This document shows, piece by piece, positions 60,392-64,000 of a stretch of 64,000 nucleotides of DNA. The notes beneath the pieces were generated by a model. That model saw nothing but the letters and a program-made list of their open reading frames with translations, had not been told where the DNA came from and ran no database searches. The DNA lies in NCBI RefSeq assembly GCF_015712165.1, contig NZ_JADPZX010000001.1, forward strand, positions 3,608,501-3,672,500, given 5' to 3'. The stretch comes from Streptomyces spinoverrucosus (GTDB lineage Bacteria; Actinomycetota; Actinomycetes; Streptomycetales; Streptomycetaceae). Every line of letters begins with the position of its first letter. Position 1 is the stretch's first letter. A program made the position numbers and the translations under genes.

Positions 60392-61035
60392 TCACCTGAG
60401 CAGCTCGGCCAACTCCCCCATCTCGGAGAAGAGTCCAGTGGCTCCCACCAGCTTGTGGCCAGGCGTCATGGCCGTGAACCCGTACACATCCATCCCGGCC
60501 GCCACGGCCGCCCGCACCCCGAGGGACTGTCCTCGACGACCACACACCTGTCCGGCGCGACCGCCATCCGCTCCGCCGCGTACAGGAACAGATCCGGCGC
60601 CGGCTTCCCCCGCCCCACATCCTGCGAGCTGAAGATCCGTCCGTCGTCGAACCACCGATCCAGCCCGGTCGTCCGATGTCCCACCCGAATCCGCTCGTGG
60701 CTCCCCGAGGAGGCCACACAGTACGGCACTCCTTCCGCGGCCAGCTTCTCCACCACCTCGGCGGCGCCGCTCACCGCCGTCAACTCCTGCTCGAACGCGG
60801 CGAAGACCCGCTCGTGAAAGACATCGTCGAACTCCGCCGGCAGCCGCCGCCCCGTGCGCTCCTCGATCGACTCATGGATCCGATGCATCGCGGATCCCAT
60901 GAAGTCCCGAATGGAGTCCTCATACGTCGTCGGATGCCCCAGCTCGGTGAGGTAGGCCGCCAGATGCCGGTTGGAGATCGGCTCACTGTCGACGAGAACA
61001 CCGTCGTTGTCGAAGATGACCAGGTCATAGCGCAT
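60392..61035 (-). pseudogene. HAD-superfamily phosphatase (beta-phosphoglucomutase-like), 1-nt frameshift
   Basis: ATG 61035 opens MRYDLVIFDNDGVLVDSEPI, a HAD motif I, followed by YCVASSGSHERIRVG (motif II), GKPAPDLFLYAAERM and CVVVEDSPSG (motifs III and IV). The frame then departs to a false end at 60466, while the +1 frame continues GVRAAVAAGMDVYGFTAMTP to a stop at 60392, exactly as in relatives (EDSPLGVRAA). One base is missing in a short C run (reverse strand) near 60523. The full protein would be about 214 residues. It may be a true frameshift or a sequencing error at a homopolymer; everything else looks intact. Confidence 0.85.
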
Positions 61036-61055
61036 GCTCTAGACCCTAAACGCAG

Positions 61056-61087
61056 AAATCCCCCGTGCCGACTGGCACGGGGGATTT
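61056..61087 (-). terminator. rRNA operon terminator
   Basis: AAATCCCCCGTGCC (61056-61069) and GGCACGGGGGATTT (61074-61087) form a perfect 14-bp stem with a GACT loop, 12 bp beyond the 3' end of 5S rRNA. Confidence 0.93.
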
Positions 61088-61098
61088 CTTCAATAATT

Positions 61099-61217
61099 GT
61101 TCGGCGGCGTCCTACTCTCCCACAGGGTCCCCCCTGCAGTACCATCGGCGCTGTAAGGCTTAGCTTCCGGGTTCGGAATGTAACCGGGCGTTTCCCTCAC
61201 GCTATGACCACCGAAAC
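61099..61217 (-). rRNA. rrf: 5S ribosomal RNA
   Basis: The reverse strand reads from GTTTCGGTGGTCATAGCGTG through CCGAACCCGGAAGCTAAGCC to AGTAGGACGCCGCCGAAC, the standard actinobacterial 5S rRNA of about 119 nt. The ends pair as the terminal stem. It follows the 23S gene by about 66 nt in an rRNA operon transcribed leftward. Confidence 0.97.
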
Positions 61218-61283
61218 ACTATGAAACTGACAACCGGAAACGGCTGTTCGTGGTTTCAGAACCAACACAGTGGACGCGAGCAA

Positions 61284-64000
<2,717 letters not shown>

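Overview
The window is a stretch of high-GC actinobacterial chromosome, almost certainly Streptomyces. The third codon position is nearly always G or C, GTG and TTG starts are common, and lipoproteins and two-component genes are frequent. It also carries bldN and rsbN, the rex-hemA-hemC-hemD operon, an archaeal-type class I lysyl-tRNA synthetase, and an XRE-DUF397-ATPase cluster. The right end is the 5S and 23S part of an rRNA operon transcribed leftward.

Left part (1-27167): partial hemL; a DUF1980/permease pair; a large secreted S1-like protein with a degenerate catalytic triad; a LuxR-type regulator; a secreted small protein; an OmpR-type two-component system; an FMN reductase and LLM oxidoreductase pair with an operator-like palindrome over its promoter; a YnfA membrane protein; an SDR; a free-standing LAGLIDADG endonuclease next to rtcB; two lipoproteins and a DUF2637 membrane protein; lysS and argS; a WhiJ-like cluster (anti-sigma-like ATPase, XRE regulator, DUF397); a DUF4253 protein, an EF-hand protein and a GCS2-family ligase.

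Polymorphic toxin island (27317-40883): a 2638-residue secreted RHS protein has an internal ricin-type lectin domain, a Hint autoprocessing domain and a C-terminal tip with HAE and CPAC motifs, which points to a nucleic-acid deaminase toxin. It is followed by a candidate immunity gene, a second small gene, a displaced and decayed Hint-toxin module, and that module's presumed immunity gene broken by a 4-bp duplication. A large secreted DNRLRE/FG-GAP protein is divergent from it. GC content is visibly lower in the decayed part.

Heme, redox and development part (41125-57953): hemB, a convergent FAD-dependent oxidoreductase, then translationally coupled rex-hemA-hemC-hemD with a Rex operator in front of rex; a glutaredoxin-like protein; a HAD phosphatase; bldN (ECF sigma factor with a long N-terminal pro-region); rsbN (its membrane anti-sigma factor, behind a promoter of sigma-BldN type); PlsC-like acyltransferase; epimerase; the 32-residue ribosomal protein bS22; the excisionase-type regulator bdtA; and a phosphatase. 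Two repeat arrays lie in front of the phosphatase.

Right end: acuC overlapping an MFS gene, a HAD gene broken by a 1-nt frameshift, a strong rrn terminator, 5S rRNA and most of the 23S rRNA. Together the window combines tetrapyrrole synthesis under redox control, the start of aerial development, and a contact- or secretion-dependent toxin locus with a history of tip replacement.
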